This document shows positions 17,091 to 26,236 of a DNA stretch of 34,211 nucleotides, piece after piece; the first letter of the stretch is position 1, and every line of letters begins with the position of its first letter. Made by a program: the position numbers and the translations under genes. The notes beneath the pieces are model-generated. The model saw only the letters and a list, made by a program, of their open reading frames with translations, was not told the DNA's origin and did not search any database. The stretch is from an uncultured Alphaproteobacteria bacterium (GTDB taxonomy: Bacteria; Pseudomonadota; Alphaproteobacteria; Puniceispirillales; Puniceispirillaceae), in NCBI GenBank assembly GCA_913048595.1, contig CAJWVJ010000007.1, positions 1-34,211 on the forward strand. The letters run 5' to 3'.

Positions 17091-17425
17091 CAGGGGGTAT
17101 GACGGGCGGACCCGGACCTGACATGCCCTTTGCCGCGCCCTGGCATGCCGCCGCCTTTGCGATGACGGTGCATCTTCATGAACGTGGCCTGTTCACCTGG
17201 CCTGACTGGGCCGCGGCGCTTGGCCGGGCCCTTGCCGCCGACGAGAAGGCAGGCCGCCTTGACGGAAGCGATGATTACTACCGCGCCTGGATTGCCGCTC
17301 TTCAGGAGCTGCTGGCGGCGAACGGCGTCGCCGGCGCGCCGGAGATCGAGACTGTGATGAAGGAATGGAAGGCCGCCTATCTGGCGACCCCTCATGGAGA
17401 GCCGGTGAGGCTGGCGGCGCGCTAG
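17087..17425 (+). CDS. Nitrile hydratase activator / accessory protein (beta N-terminal-like)
   Basis: 112 residues. It resembles the helical N-terminal part of the beta subunit: FAAPWHAAAFAMTVHLHERG, then FTWPDWAAALGRAL and DYYRAWIAALQELLAANG. Such proteins (P14K, NhlE or P44K analogues of the cobalt class) load cobalt by exchanging subunits with alpha. The ATG at 17087 overlaps the beta stop; an ATG at 17099 is also possible. The stop is shared on opposite strands with the convergent enoyl-CoA-hydratase-like gene through a CTAG at 17422-17425. Confidence 0.82.
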   Translation: MTGGMTGGPGPDMPFAAPWHAAAFAMTVHLHERGLFTWPDWAAALGRALAADEKAGRLDGSDDYYRAWIAALQELLAANGVAGAPEIETVMKEWKAAYLATPHGEPVRLAAR

Positions 17426-18252
17426 CTGTCGGTCCAGACAGGGCGGCGCTTTTCGATGAAGGCATTGATTCCCTCCTCGGCATCGCGCGCCAGCATGTTC
17501 TCGACCATCACCGCCGCCGCATGCTCATAGGCCCCGGCGAGGGTCTTTTCCGCCTGCTGATAGAAGGCAGGCTTGCCAAAAGCGACAGTGGCGGTGGATT
17601 TGGCGGCAATCTTGCGGGCCGTCTCCATCACCCGCCCGGTCAGCTCGGCGGCCGGAACGGCGTCATTCACCAGCCCGATTTCGGCGGCGCGCGGTGCCGG
17701 ACAGGGATCACCCGTCAACAGCATTTCCATGGCGTGCTTGGCCGCCACCTTGCGCGACAGGGCCACCATCGGGGTTGAGCAGAACAGTCCGATATGGACG
17801 CCAGGCGTGGCGAAATGCGCCTCTTCAGCGGCAAAGGCAAGATCGCAGCTGGCCACAAGCTGGCAGCCGGCCGCGGTCGCGGTGCCGGCCACCTCGGCGA
17901 TCACCGGCTTGGGATTGGCCGGAATGGAAGACATCAGCGCGGCGCATTGCGTCATCACCCTGGTGAAATAGGCGCGACCACGGTCCGCCACATGCGCCGG
18001 GTCCCGGCGCGCCGCGGTCATTTCCTTCAGATTGTGGCCGGCGCAGAACACCGGACCGGTGGCGGCGATGACCACCACCCGAACCGCCGGGTCCGCCGCG
18101 GCATCCGCCAGCGCGGCCGCCAGCGCCGTCATCATCGCCTCGGACAGGGCGTTGCGCGAGGCCGGCGCGTTCAGGGTGAGCCGCAGGACGCCGTCACCGT
18201 CAAGGTCGGCCAGAACAAGGTTTTGGTTGTCATCGGCGGTTATCTTGGTCAT
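17422..18252 (-). CDS. Enoyl-CoA hydratase/isomerase-family protein lacking catalytic glutamates (ECHDC3-like)
   Basis: 276 residues with the crotonase fold. The first oxyanion-hole motif is AGHNLKEM. The second region reads VAGTATAAGCQLVASCDLAF, where hydratases have a Glu after GGC, and ATPGVHIGLF, where they have PE. Both catalytic Glu positions are therefore replaced (Q and G), so a standard hydratase reaction is unlikely. The pattern is that of the ECHDC3 branch, whose reaction is not established. The ATG at 18252 follows GGAG. The gene ends convergently with the nitrile hydratase activator, sharing CTAG, and lies 68 bases downstream of phoU on the same strand. Confidence 0.87.
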   Translation of the reverse strand: MTKITADDNQNLVLADLDGDGVLRLTLNAPASRNALSEAMMTALAAALADAAADPAVRVVVIAATGPVFCAGHNLKEMTAARRDPAHVADRGRAYFTRVMTQCAALMSSIPANPKPVIAEVAGTATAAGCQLVASCDLAFAAEEAHFATPGVHIGLFCSTPMVALSRKVAAKHAMEMLLTGDPCPAPRAAEIGLVNDAVPAAELTGRVMETARKIAAKSTATVAFGKPAFYQQAEKTLAGAYEHAAAVMVENMLARDAEEGINAFIEKRRPVWTDS

Positions 18253-18320
18253 GGCGCACTCCAAGCCTGATCACAGGGGAAGGCTAGCGCCGCTGCGGCC
18301 AGGCTGGCAAGACGCGGCGG

Positions 18321-19034
18321 TCAGCTTTCATCGGAAAGGCCGCTTGTGTTGTCGGCCTTGGGCCGCTTGGTGTCGATGGCCACCCCGGTCTCGACAAACA
18401 TGATCTGTTCGGCGAGGCCGGTGGTGAAATCACCCATACGTTCGAGATTCTTGGCAATGAACAGCAGATGCGCGCCGTTCAGTGCGGAAATCTCACCAGC
18501 TTCCATCTGTTCGATGACATGGCGGAATATATTGGTGTGAAGCTTGTCGACATGCATATCGGAATTGCGGATGGCCTGGGCGGTTTCGAGATCACCTTGC
18601 TGATAGGCGTCCATCACGTCATCGATCATCGACGCCACCATGGTGCCGATCTCGATCAGCTGGTCCCAGGGAAGCTGGTTCGCGTCGCTTTCCATGATGG
18701 CCTTGGTGCGCTTGCCGACATTGCGGGCATAGTCACCAATGCGCTCGAGGCTGTGCGCCGCCTTGGCAGCCGACAGCACGCGGCGCAGATCATCGGCGCG
18801 CGGCGCACGGACCGTGATCACCATAAGCACCCGTTCATTGACCTCGGCCTCCAGCGCGTCGAGCTCCGCATCCTGCTCGATCATCATCTGCACACGGTTT
18901 TCCTGGAAGTCCGACATGGCGCGAAGGCAGGCGTTCAGCTGCCGGCTGGCAAGCATGCCAAGGCGCACGAGTCCCATATTCAGGTCCGCAAGGTCCTTTT
19001 CGAAGGCGCTGCTTGTATGTGCCGGCTGGTTCAC
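18321..19034 (-). CDS. phoU: Phosphate signalling protein PhoU
   Basis: 237 residues, all-helical with two repeats of the three-helix PhoU unit (about 20-110 and 125-215). Typical patterns are LERIGDYARNVGKR and LERMGDFTTGLAEQ, whose acidic residues bind metal in known structures. PhoU links the Pst transporter to PhoR and keeps the Pho regulon off when phosphate is ample. The GTG at 19034 is chosen because AAGGA lies seven bases upstream; an in-frame GTG at 19076 has no such site and lies close to the pstB stop. It is the last gene of the pst operon. Confidence 0.93.
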   Translation of the reverse strand: MNQPAHTSSAFEKDLADLNMGLVRLGMLASRQLNACLRAMSDFQENRVQMMIEQDAELDALEAEVNERVLMVITVRAPRADDLRRVLSAAKAAHSLERIGDYARNVGKRTKAIMESDANQLPWDQLIEIGTMVASMIDDVMDAYQQGDLETAQAIRNSDMHVDKLHTNIFRHVIEQMEAGEISALNGAHLLFIAKNLERMGDFTTGLAEQIMFVETGVAIDTKRPKADNTSGLSDES

Positions 19035-19088
19035 CTGATGTCCTTTGCTTGCTTCATAATGCCTCGGTACGCGCACCTGCGCGGCGGA

Positions 19089-19934
19089 TCAACCGAACCG
19101 CCCGGTGATGTAGTTCTGGGTCATTTCATGTTCCGGATTGGTGAACACCTGTTCGGTGTTGCCGACCTCGACCAGCTTTCCAAGATGGAAATAGGCCGTG
19201 CGCTGCGATACGCGTGCCGCCTGCTGCATCGAATGGGTGACGATGACGATGGTGAACTGGCTGCTCAGCTCGTCGATCAGCTCCTCGATCCTGGCTGTCG
19301 CGATCGGGTCCAGCGCCGAGCAGGGCTCGTCCATCAGAATGACCTCGGGGCTGACGGCAATCGCGCGGGCGATGCACAGGCGCTGCTGCTGGCCGCCCGA
19401 CAGGCCAGTGCCGGGCTGCTGCAGCCTGTCCCTGACCTCGGCCCAGAGTCCGGCGCGCTCAAGCGAGCTTTCGACAATGTCATCCAGCTCGTCGCGGCTT
19501 GACGCCAGCCCGTGAATCCGTGGGCCGTAGGCGACATTGTCGTATATCGATTTCGGGAACGGGTTCGGTTTCTGGAACACCATGCCGACGCGGGCGCGAA
19601 GCGGCACCACATCCACATCCGGCGCGTAGATGTTATAGCCATCAAGGGCGATTTCCCCCTCGATGCGGCAGATGTCGATGGTGTCATTCATCCGGTTCAG
19701 GCAGCGAAGGAACGTGGATTTGCCGCAGCCCGACGGGCCGATGAAGGCGATGACCTGTTTTTCGGCGATGTCGAGCGTTACATTGTCGATGGCCTGTTTG
19801 TCGCCATAATAGACATTGACGTTCCGCGCCGTCATCCGCGGATGGTCCGTGAAGATGTTGCCGACGGTTTCCGCCGGGACGTGCGAGACTTCCAAATCCT
19901 GCTTGCTGGGGGCGTTCATGACCTGCATTTCCAT
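19089..19934 (-). CDS. pstB: Phosphate ABC transporter ATP-binding protein PstB
   Basis: 281 residues. Walker A is GPSGCGKST, the ABC signature is [14 protein letters not shown] and Walker B is [13 protein letters not shown], followed by the switch His in [13 protein letters not shown]. The family-specific [13 protein letters not shown] and [13 protein letters not shown] are present. It drives phosphate import with PstA, PstC and PstS. The N-terminus extends some 30 residues beyond the E. coli protein. The ATG at 19934 follows AAGGGA, 22 bases after pstA. Confidence 0.97.
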   Translation of the reverse strand: MEMQVMNAPSKQDLEVSHVPAETVGNIFTDHPRMTARNVNVYYGDKQAIDNVTLDIAEKQVIAFIGPSGCGKSTFLRCLNRMNDTIDICRIEGEIALDGYNIYAPDVDVVPLRARVGMVFQKPNPFPKSIYDNVAYGPRIHGLASSRDELDDIVESSLERAGLWAEVRDRLQQPGTGLSGGQQQRLCIARAIAVSPEVILMDEPCSALDPIATARIEELIDELSSQFTIVIVTHSMQQAARVSQRTAYFHLGKLVEVGNTEQVFTNPEHEMTQNYITGRFG

Positions 19935-19956
19935 CTTGTGCTGTCCCTTGGCGTGT

Positions 19957-21261
19957 CTACCAGCGCCGCTCGAGTTTCTTGCGGATGACGATCGCCGCCG
20001 CGTTCATCAGGATCAGGAACGCAAGCAACACCATGATAGCCGCACTTGTCTTCAGGATAAACATCCGTTCGGCGAAGTCGGCCCACATGAAAATCTGGAC
20101 GGGAAGAACCGTTCCCGGATCGGTCACGCTTCCCGGCACATCGACGATGAACGCCACCATGCCAATCATCAGAAGCGGCGCGGTTTCGCCAAGTGCCTGC
20201 GCCATGCCGATGATGGTGCCAGTCAGCATCCCCGGCATCGCCAGCGGCACCACATGGTGCAGCATTGTCTGCATGCGCGAGGCGCCCACGCCAAGCGCCG
20301 CATCGCGGATGCTTGGCGGCACGGCGCGAATGGCGGCGCGTGACGAGATGATGATGGTCGGCAGCGTCATCAGCGCCAGCACCACCCCGCCGATCAGCGG
20401 GATCGAACGCGGCATGCCGAAAGTGCCGATGAAAACGGCAAGGCCGAGAATGCCGAACACCACCGACGGCACCGCGGCCAGATTGTTGATGTTGATCTCG
20501 ATGATCTCGGTCACGCGGTTCTTCGGGGCGAATTCCTCGAGATAGACAGCCGTCGCCACCCCAAGCGGGAAGGACAGCACCAGGCAGACGGCCAGCGTCA
20601 GGATCGAGCCGACAAGCGCGCCGTAGATACCCGCCATCTCGGCGTTCCGCGATGCGCTGCCAAACACAAGATAGTCGCTGAACCGGAAGCTGATCAGCCC
20701 CTTGTCATTCAGCACATCAATATAGCCGATCATCTTGTCATTGATGCGGCGGTCCTTTTCCGGCGTCTCGCGCTTGATGAAACCGCGAAGGAAGCTGTCG
20801 ACATCATCATCGACGGCGAAGGTCATGGCGCGGGTGGTGCCAAGGATCGACGGGTCGTCCAGAATGGCGTTGCGAAGCCGCTGTTCGGCGCCCTGCGAGA
20901 TGATCTTGCCGGCGGCCTTGCGTCCCGACCGCCCGGACGCGCCAGCCGCCTCGTACAGCGCCGTGCGGATCACCCCGCGCGCATCGCCGTCATACAGGGA
21001 CTGGACCGACAGATCGCCGGCCGGGTCGAGCTTGGCGCGGTCGAGAGCCACCTCGATCGTCACATAATGCTGGAAAAAGCCGGGGATGCCCTTCGAGAAG
21101 ATCGAGACAAACAGCGTCACCAGAAAGGCCAGCGCGATCCCGATGGCGATCCGGCCATATATCCGGAACCGCTTTTCACGGCCGCGCCGCGCCGCAAGGC
21201 CGGCGGCGACACGCTCGGCGGCCATCGCTGGTGACATCATCTGTTTCCCGGTGTCACTCAT
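19957..21261 (-). CDS. pstA: Phosphate ABC transporter permease PstA, long alphaproteobacterial form
   Basis: 434 residues. After a cytosolic N-terminus there is a membrane segment (about 30-55) and a periplasmic insert of roughly 150 residues (DUF3333-like) found in alphaproteobacterial PstA. The permease core follows, with [23 protein letters not shown] and the EAA loop [24 protein letters not shown]. coli PstA lacks the insert. The ATG at 21261 overlaps the pstC end by eight bases and has AGAGAG upstream, so expression is coupled. Confidence 0.95.
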   Translation of the reverse strand: MSDTGKQMMSPAMAAERVAAGLAARRGREKRFRIYGRIAIGIALAFLVTLFVSIFSKGIPGFFQHYVTIEVALDRAKLDPAGDLSVQSLYDGDARGVIRTALYEAAGASGRSGRKAAGKIISQGAEQRLRNAILDDPSILGTTRAMTFAVDDDVDSFLRGFIKRETPEKDRRINDKMIGYIDVLNDKGLISFRFSDYLVFGSASRNAEMAGIYGALVGSILTLAVCLVLSFPLGVATAVYLEEFAPKNRVTEIIEININNLAAVPSVVFGILGLAVFIGTFGMPRSIPLIGGVVLALMTLPTIIISSRAAIRAVPPSIRDAALGVGASRMQTMLHHVVPLAMPGMLTGTIIGMAQALGETAPLLMIGMVAFIVDVPGSVTDPGTVLPVQIFMWADFAERMFILKTSAAIMVLLAFLILMNAAAIVIRKKLERRW

Positions 21262-22678
21262 ATTGCTCTCTGTATTTCTTGACGATCTGAAGCGCCATGA
21301 AGTTGAGCCCCAGCGTGATGACAATCAATGTCAGCGCCAGCGCGAAGGCGGACAGCGTCTTGGCGGATTCGAATTCCTGATCGCCGACAAGGATGGTCAC
21401 GATCTGCGAGGTTACGGTGGTCACCGCATCAAGCGGGTTGAGCGACAGGTTGGCGGCAAGGCCGGCGGCCATCACCACGATCATCGTCTCGCCAACAGCG
21501 CGCGAAACCGCCAGCAGGATGGCAGCGACAATACCCGGAAGCGCGGCGGGAAGAACAACCTGGCGCACCGTCTCGCTCTGCGTGCTGCCAAGCCCGTAGG
21601 CGGCGTCGCGAAGCGCCTGCGGCACCGCGTTGATCACATCGTCAGACAGCGACGAGACAAAGGGGATGATCATGATCCCCATCACAAGGCCGGCGGCAAG
21701 CGCCGATTCCGAGGCGACGTCGAGACCAAGGCTCATGCCTGTCGAGCGGATGAAGGGCGCCACCGTCAGCGCCGCGAAGAAACCATAGACAACGGTCGGC
21801 ACGCCGGCGAGAAGCTCCATCAGCGGCTTCACCAGCGACCTGACCCGCGGGGTGGCGTATTCCGACAGGTAGATGGCGCTGAACAGGCCGACCGGCACCG
21901 ACACGCTGAGCGCCACCACCGAGATCAGGAATGTGCCGACAAACAGCGGAACCGAGCCGTAGGTGGCCAGACCCATCTGTCCAGAGCCGGCGCGCTCGGC
22001 CCCTTCGAACTGCGGGTTCCAGGTGGTGCCGAACAGGAATTCCGAGACAGGCACAAGGGCGAAGAAACGCATCGATTCGAAAATCACCGAGAAGACGATG
22101 CCGATGGTGGTCAGGATGGCGATGGCCGAGCTTGCGGCGAGGATGGTCATCACGATCCGCTCGACCGCGTTGCGTGACCGGAAGGCCGGATTGACCATGC
22201 GATAGGCGAACATGCCGCCAAGAAGCGACAGCGCCAGCACGGTCACATTCTTCAGCAGGCGCGAGGTGTCTTCCCATCCATGCCAGGCCTCGGCGGCGGC
22301 ATAGACCCAGTCCGGCTGCTCGCCGAAATTGATGCCGTTCACGACATTGTAGATCTGGGCGAGGACGATGACTTCCTTGTAGTTCTCGCCTGCCTTCACA
22401 TCCGCGGGAATGAAGCCCAGCGCCAGCTTGTTGAAGACGATGTCGTCACCAATGGCGAGGATGGCAAGAAGCGACAGCGCCGGCAGCGCGGCGACAAGGC
22501 CGGCGAACAGGCCGTAATAATGTGGCAGGGAATGAAGGCGCGCGCCAGCGGCGCGGACGGTCCTGGAGGATCGTGTGCCCAGATAGAAATAGCCGGAGCT
22601 GATGAGGAGAACCGCGATCAGAAGCGCAAAGCTGTCCACCTGTTCCTCCAGGCCAAAAAGAAAAGAAGAGCCAGCCAT
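21254..22678 (-). CDS. pstC: Phosphate ABC transporter permease PstC
   Basis: 474 residues. An N-terminal membrane segment (FALLIAVLLISSGYFYLG) and further helices precede the permease domain with IYLSEYATPRVRSLVKPLMELLAG and the EAA loop AAYGLGSTQSETVRQVVLPAALPG. The extended N-terminal region matches alphaproteobacterial PstC. I take the ATG at 22678; a GTG directly before it is possible. Its start codon lies in the loop of a terminator-like hairpin, with GGGAGAG upstream in the hairpin arm, so initiation may be restricted when the hairpin forms. It follows pstS by 31 bases. Confidence 0.95.
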   Translation of the reverse strand: MAGSSFLFGLEEQVDSFALLIAVLLISSGYFYLGTRSSRTVRAAGARLHSLPHYYGLFAGLVAALPALSLLAILAIGDDIVFNKLALGFIPADVKAGENYKEVIVLAQIYNVVNGINFGEQPDWVYAAAEAWHGWEDTSRLLKNVTVLALSLLGGMFAYRMVNPAFRSRNAVERIVMTILAASSAIAILTTIGIVFSVIFESMRFFALVPVSEFLFGTTWNPQFEGAERAGSGQMGLATYGSVPLFVGTFLISVVALSVSVPVGLFSAIYLSEYATPRVRSLVKPLMELLAGVPTVVYGFFAALTVAPFIRSTGMSLGLDVASESALAAGLVMGIMIIPFVSSLSDDVINAVPQALRDAAYGLGSTQSETVRQVVLPAALPGIVAAILLAVSRAVGETMIVVMAAGLAANLSLNPLDAVTTVTSQIVTILVGDQEFESAKTLSAFALALTLIVITLGLNFMALQIVKKYREQYE

Positions 22679-22692
22679 CACTAGCTGGCTCT
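22653..22692 (-). terminator. Terminator-like hairpin over the pstC start (pstS-pstC attenuator)
   Basis: On the minus strand AGAGCCAGC and GCTGGCTCT form a perfect 9-bp stem around the eight-base loop TAGTGATG, followed at once by TCTTTTCTTTTTGG. It begins 17 bases after the pstS stop. The pstC ATG is the last three bases of the loop, and the T-rich run encodes the first pstC residues. It could end most transcripts after pstS while a fraction reads on. Confidence 0.75.
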
Positions 22693-22709
22693 CCCTTATA
22701 TTTCCAGTC

Positions 22710-23768
22710 TTACTTCAGCATGTCGGCTGTCAGTTTCGGCAGGTCCTTCATGGCGGCGGCATATTGCGCACGCTCGGCCTCTGGCATCGGGATCATGCCG
22801 GCGTCTGACAGTGCGCCGTCCTCACCCCAGTGCTTAACCCACTCGGCCATATATTCGGCAATGCCCGGGACAACGCCGACATGGGCATGCTTGACGTAGA
22901 AATAGAGCGACCGCGACACTGAATAGGAGCCTTCGGCTATCTCGTCAAAGGTCGGGTTGGTGCCGTCGATGACAGCGCCGTGCAGGGTGTCGCTGTTCTG
23001 GTCGAGATAGGAGAAGCCGAAGATGCCGTATGCGGACGGATCTTCCTGAAGCTTCTGGACGATCAGATTGTCCTGCTCGCCAGCCTCGACATAGGCGCCG
23101 TCAGTGCGCATCGCGCGGCAGGTCTTCGCCTTGGCACCGGCCGCCTTCAGGGCTGCCTTGGCCATCTCGTCTTTTTTGCAATAGCCCTTTTCATTGACCA
23201 TTTCGGCAAAGGAGGCGCGGGTGCCGGAGGTTGTCGGCGGGCCATAGACGCGGATTTCGACATCAGGATAGTCGGCGTTGATGTCGCTCCACTTCTTGAA
23301 CGGGTTCGGCACCATGTCGGTGCAGTTCACGTTGGTCGATCCGTCGGCGCAGGCGGGAACCATGGCGGTCAGCGCCATGCCCAGATCGGCCTTGGAAATG
23401 ACCAGCGGCACACCGTCCTTCGAGTTGGCGACCACGATGCCGTCGTAGCCAACCTTGATCTCGGTCAGGTCGACACCATTGCCGTCGCAATATTCCAGCT
23501 CACCAGTCTTCATCCGCGAAGACGCGTTGCCGATGTCGATGAACTCGGTACCGATGCCTTCGCACACACCCTTCTTGCCAACGGACGATCCGCCGGATTC
23601 AACAACGGGGGTCTTGAAGCTTGGGTTGTTGCCAAGCTGCTCGGCCACAATGGTGGCAAAGGGAAGAACGGTCGACGAACCAGCGATGCTGATATAGTCA
23701 CGCGCGCTGGCGGCGGTGGTCACGCCGACAAGGGCAACCGCACCGGCAAGGGCAAAGGTGAAACGCAT
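22710..23768 (-). CDS. pstS: Phosphate ABC transporter substrate-binding protein PstS
   Basis: 352 residues. The signal peptide is MRFTFALAGAVALVGVTTAA with cleavage after ASA, so the protein is periplasmic. Phosphate-contacting motifs include SIAGSSTVLPFA and ESGGSSVGKKG in the first lobe and GPPTTSGTRASFAEM in the second. Six cysteines in the mature part could form disulfides. The ATG at 23768 has AGGAGA upstream and is chosen over an earlier in-frame start because it gives a proper signal peptide. Four Pho half-sites at 23820-23859 lie upstream, so PhoB should induce it on phosphate starvation. It leads the pstSCAB-phoU operon and is separated from pstC by a terminator-like hairpin. Confidence 0.96.
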   Translation of the reverse strand: MRFTFALAGAVALVGVTTAASARDYISIAGSSTVLPFATIVAEQLGNNPSFKTPVVESGGSSVGKKGVCEGIGTEFIDIGNASSRMKTGELEYCDGNGVDLTEIKVGYDGIVVANSKDGVPLVISKADLGMALTAMVPACADGSTNVNCTDMVPNPFKKWSDINADYPDVEIRVYGPPTTSGTRASFAEMVNEKGYCKKDEMAKAALKAAGAKAKTCRAMRTDGAYVEAGEQDNLIVQKLQEDPSAYGIFGFSYLDQNSDTLHGAVIDGTNPTFDEIAEGSYSVSRSLYFYVKHAHVGVVPGIAEYMAEWVKHWGEDGALSDAGMIPMPEAERAQYAAAMKDLPKLTADMLK

Positions 23769-23819
23769 GATGTGTCTCCTGCGAGGGGTTTGATAATGAC
23801 GCAGGTCTCCGCGACAAGC

Positions 23820-23859
23820 GTTACAAAATAATGTCACCAGCATTACAGTTTTATGACGC
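23820..23859 (-). promoter_or_regulatory. Tandem Pho boxes upstream of pstS
   Basis: Read on the minus strand the units are GCGTCAT, CTGTAAT, GTGACAT and TTGTAAC, each separated by exactly four bases (AAAA, GCTG, TATT). This matches two adjacent Pho boxes of the CTGTCAT-N4 type with 11-base periodicity. They end 52 bases before the pstS ATG; a -10-like CATTAT (23798-23793) lies between. Confidence 0.85.
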
Positions 23860-24049
23860 CGAGCAGTGCATTTCTAACGAGTTGTTTTCATGTTTTAAAA
23901 TTCATATTTCACAGTTAGACGCCACCGCCGGCGGCAAAATGTGACATGATTGTCGCCCTGATTGTGACCGACGGCATGACGCTGGGCCGGAGTCGCCACG
24001 CCCCCGGCGAACGCCTTGGACCACGAGCTGTTTGTGAGGAACCTGTTTC

Positions 24050-24835
24050 ATGGCCGAACCAGACATCCTGCCGCCGCTGATGGTGGCGCCGAACGGGGCC
24101 CGCCTGACGGATGACGACCATCCGGCGGTGCCTGTCACCATCCCGCAGATCGTGGAAACGGCCCGCAGATGCGCTGCAGCAGGCGCCGGGGCCATGCATT
24201 TCCATGTGCGGGACGCGGCCAAGGCCCATATCCTGGATACGGGCCTCAACCGTGAGGCGCTTGCCGAACTGGCGATTGCGGTGCCCGGCCTGCATCTGCA
24301 GATGACCACCGAGACGGTGGGGCGTTATGGGCCGGACGATATGCGGCGTCTCGCCCGCGAGGTGGTTCCGCCCGGCGTTTCGATCGGCGTGCCGGAGATG
24401 ATTCCCTCGAGACAGCCTTCGGCCGAGGACGCCGCCTTCTATCAATGGCTTGCCGATACCGGCATCCGGACCCAGCATATCTGCTACCAGCCGGAACATC
24501 TTCGCCTTCTCGGCGCGCTTCTGGACGCCGCCGGGCTGCCAAAATCGGGGCCATGGTGCCTGTTCGTCATCGGCCACTACACCGGCGCGATCTCGCATCC
24601 TGACCAGATCGACAGCTTCCTTGCCGAAATGCGGGCCGCCGGCATTGACGGTGACTGGGCCATCTGCGCCTTTCGCGAGGAAGAGGCGGCCTGCATCCGT
24701 CACGCGGTCCGGCTTGGCGGCAAGCTTCGTGTCGGGTTCGAGAATTCGCAATTCATGGCAGATGGCAGCATCGCGCCCGATAATGAAAGCCGCGTCGCCG
24801 AGGCGGCGGCGATGATGGCGGCGGCCAAGATTTGA
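24050..24835 (+). CDS. BKACE-family beta-keto acid cleavage enzyme (DUF849)
   Basis: 261 residues, a TIM-barrel zinc enzyme. The metal site is H50-F-H52-V-R-D, with a third ligand probably the Glu of VGFENSQ near the C-terminus. APNGAR opens the barrel, and PSAEDAAFYQWLADTGI follows mid-protein. The family, founded on 3-keto-5-aminohexanoate cleavage enzyme, condenses a beta-keto acid with acetyl-CoA and splits it; substrates vary widely. No lysine-fermentation genes are here, so the substrate is unknown. The ATG at 24050 follows GAGGAA. It diverges from pstS across 281 bases that hold the Pho boxes, and lies 18 bases upstream of dinB. Confidence 0.85.
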   Translation: MAEPDILPPLMVAPNGARLTDDDHPAVPVTIPQIVETARRCAAAGAGAMHFHVRDAAKAHILDTGLNREALAELAIAVPGLHLQMTTETVGRYGPDDMRRLAREVVPPGVSIGVPEMIPSRQPSAEDAAFYQWLADTGIRTQHICYQPEHLRLLGALLDAAGLPKSGPWCLFVIGHYTGAISHPDQIDSFLAEMRAAGIDGDWAICAFREEEAACIRHAVRLGGKLRVGFENSQFMADGSIAPDNESRVAEAAAMMAAAKI

Positions 24836-24853
24836 CGGAACAGGAGTGGTTAG

Positions 24854-26230
24854 ATGGGGATGACAGGCTCTGCCTATCAGATGCTGTGCCGCAGCTGCCT
24901 CCGCCGCGGCTATGACGGCGGCGATGCGCCGCGGGCGACATGCCCTTATTGCGGGTCGGATGACGTGCGCAGCAGCCGCGAGCTGTTCAGCCTCGCCATC
25001 GCGCATATGGATTGCGATGCCTTCTATGCCTCGGTCGAGAAGCGGGACGACCCGTCCATCCGCGACCGGCCGGTGATTGTCGGCGGGCGCGAGCGCGGCG
25101 TTGTCGCGGCGGCCTGCTACATCGCGCGGCGCTTTGGCATCCGTTCGGCGATGCCGACCTGGCAGGCGCTGAAGCGGTGCCCCGACGCGGTGGTGATCGG
25201 ACCCCGCATGAGCCATTACACAGCCATCAGCCGCGAGATCCGCTCGCGCATGCTGGCGCTGACCCCGCTGGTCCAGCCGCTGTCCATCGACGAGGCCTTT
25301 CTCGATCTTTCAGGCACCGAGGCCCTTCATGGCTGCCCGCCCGCCGAAGCGCTTGTCAGGCTTCAGCGCGGCATCCGCGAGGAGATCGGGATCACCGTGT
25401 CCATCGGGCTGAGCGGCACCAAATCGCTTGCCAAGATGGCCTCGGACCGTGACAAGCCCGATGGTTTCTTCGCCGTCGATATGGACAGCGCGCCGGCCTG
25501 GCTGGCCCCACAGCCCGTCTCGGTGCTGTTCGGGCTTGGCAAGGCGGCGGTGGCGCGGCTGAACGCGGCAGGCATCGAGACATGCGGCGATCTGGTGTCC
25601 GCGCCGGACGGCCAGCTGTCCGGATTGCTCGGGCGCGGCGCTTCGACCATCCGCAACCTGGCGGCCGGAATCGATCCACGGCCGGTTTCGCCGGATCGCG
25701 AGGCAAAAAGCATCTCCAGCGAGACAACCTTTGTTCGTGACCTGTCCACCGCGGCCGAGCTGGAGGCGGAGCTCGAGATGCTGTGCCAGAAGGTATCGAC
25801 GAGGCTGAAAGCGCAGCAGCTTGCCGGAGGACGGGTGACGCTGAAGCTGAAGCGTCCCGACCACCGTATCCTGACCCGAAGCCAGAGCCTGCCCGAGAGG
25901 ACCGACAAGGCGCATGTGCTGTTCACGGTGGGGCGTGAGCTTCTGGGGCGCGAGATCGGCGGCCACAAATCATACAGGCTGCTTGGCATTGGCGCGGATC
26001 AGCTTGGCCCGCCGGGCGAGTCCGATCTGCTGGCGCTTGCCGATGAGGGGACGAGCCGGCGTGACAATCTGGAAGCCGCGATCGATGATCTTCATGCCCG
26101 TCTGGGCGAGGACGCGCTTCAGAGCGGGCGTCAGTTCACCCGCAAGCACCGGCCGGAACGCGACGCTACCCGCCAGCGGCCGTCGATCGAGAGCCTGTCA
26201 GGACCGGATGACGGCGACCAGCAGGGCTAG
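24854..26230 (+). CDS. dinB: DNA polymerase IV (DinB) with N-terminal zinc ribbon
   Basis: 458 residues. An N-terminal zinc ribbon has C12-x2-C15 and C30-x2-C33 (CPYCGSD), as in many alphaproteobacterial DinB proteins. The Y-family palm begins AHMDCDAFYASVE, with the second catalytic acidic pair in LSIDEAFLDLSG. Finger, thumb and little-finger domains follow to about 385. The C-terminal tail is basic and then acidic, and no clear beta-clamp motif is certain. It copies past DNA lesions. The ATG at 24854 follows AGGAG and lies 18 bases after the BKACE gene, so the two are probably one transcript. I found no convincing LexA site just upstream. Confidence 0.95.
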   Translation: MGMTGSAYQMLCRSCLRRGYDGGDAPRATCPYCGSDDVRSSRELFSLAIAHMDCDAFYASVEKRDDPSIRDRPVIVGGRERGVVAAACYIARRFGIRSAMPTWQALKRCPDAVVIGPRMSHYTAISREIRSRMLALTPLVQPLSIDEAFLDLSGTEALHGCPPAEALVRLQRGIREEIGITVSIGLSGTKSLAKMASDRDKPDGFFAVDMDSAPAWLAPQPVSVLFGLGKAAVARLNAAGIETCGDLVSAPDGQLSGLLGRGASTIRNLAAGIDPRPVSPDREAKSISSETTFVRDLSTAAELEAELEMLCQKVSTRLKAQQLAGGRVTLKLKRPDHRILTRSQSLPERTDKAHVLFTVGRELLGREIGGHKSYRLLGIGADQLGPPGESDLLALADEGTSRRDNLEAAIDDLHARLGEDALQSGRQFTRKHRPERDATRQRPSIESLSGPDDGDQQG

Positions 26231-26236
26231 GTCAGG

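Noticed and set aside
23881-23895. GTTG-N7-GTTT as a possible SOS (LexA) box
   Set aside because: It differs from the alphaproteobacterial GTTC-N7-GTTC in both halves and lies almost 1 kb before dinB.
23915-25216. 433-codon open frame antisense to the BKACE and dinB genes
   Set aside because: Antisense shadow; the plus-strand genes have motifs and ribosome sites.
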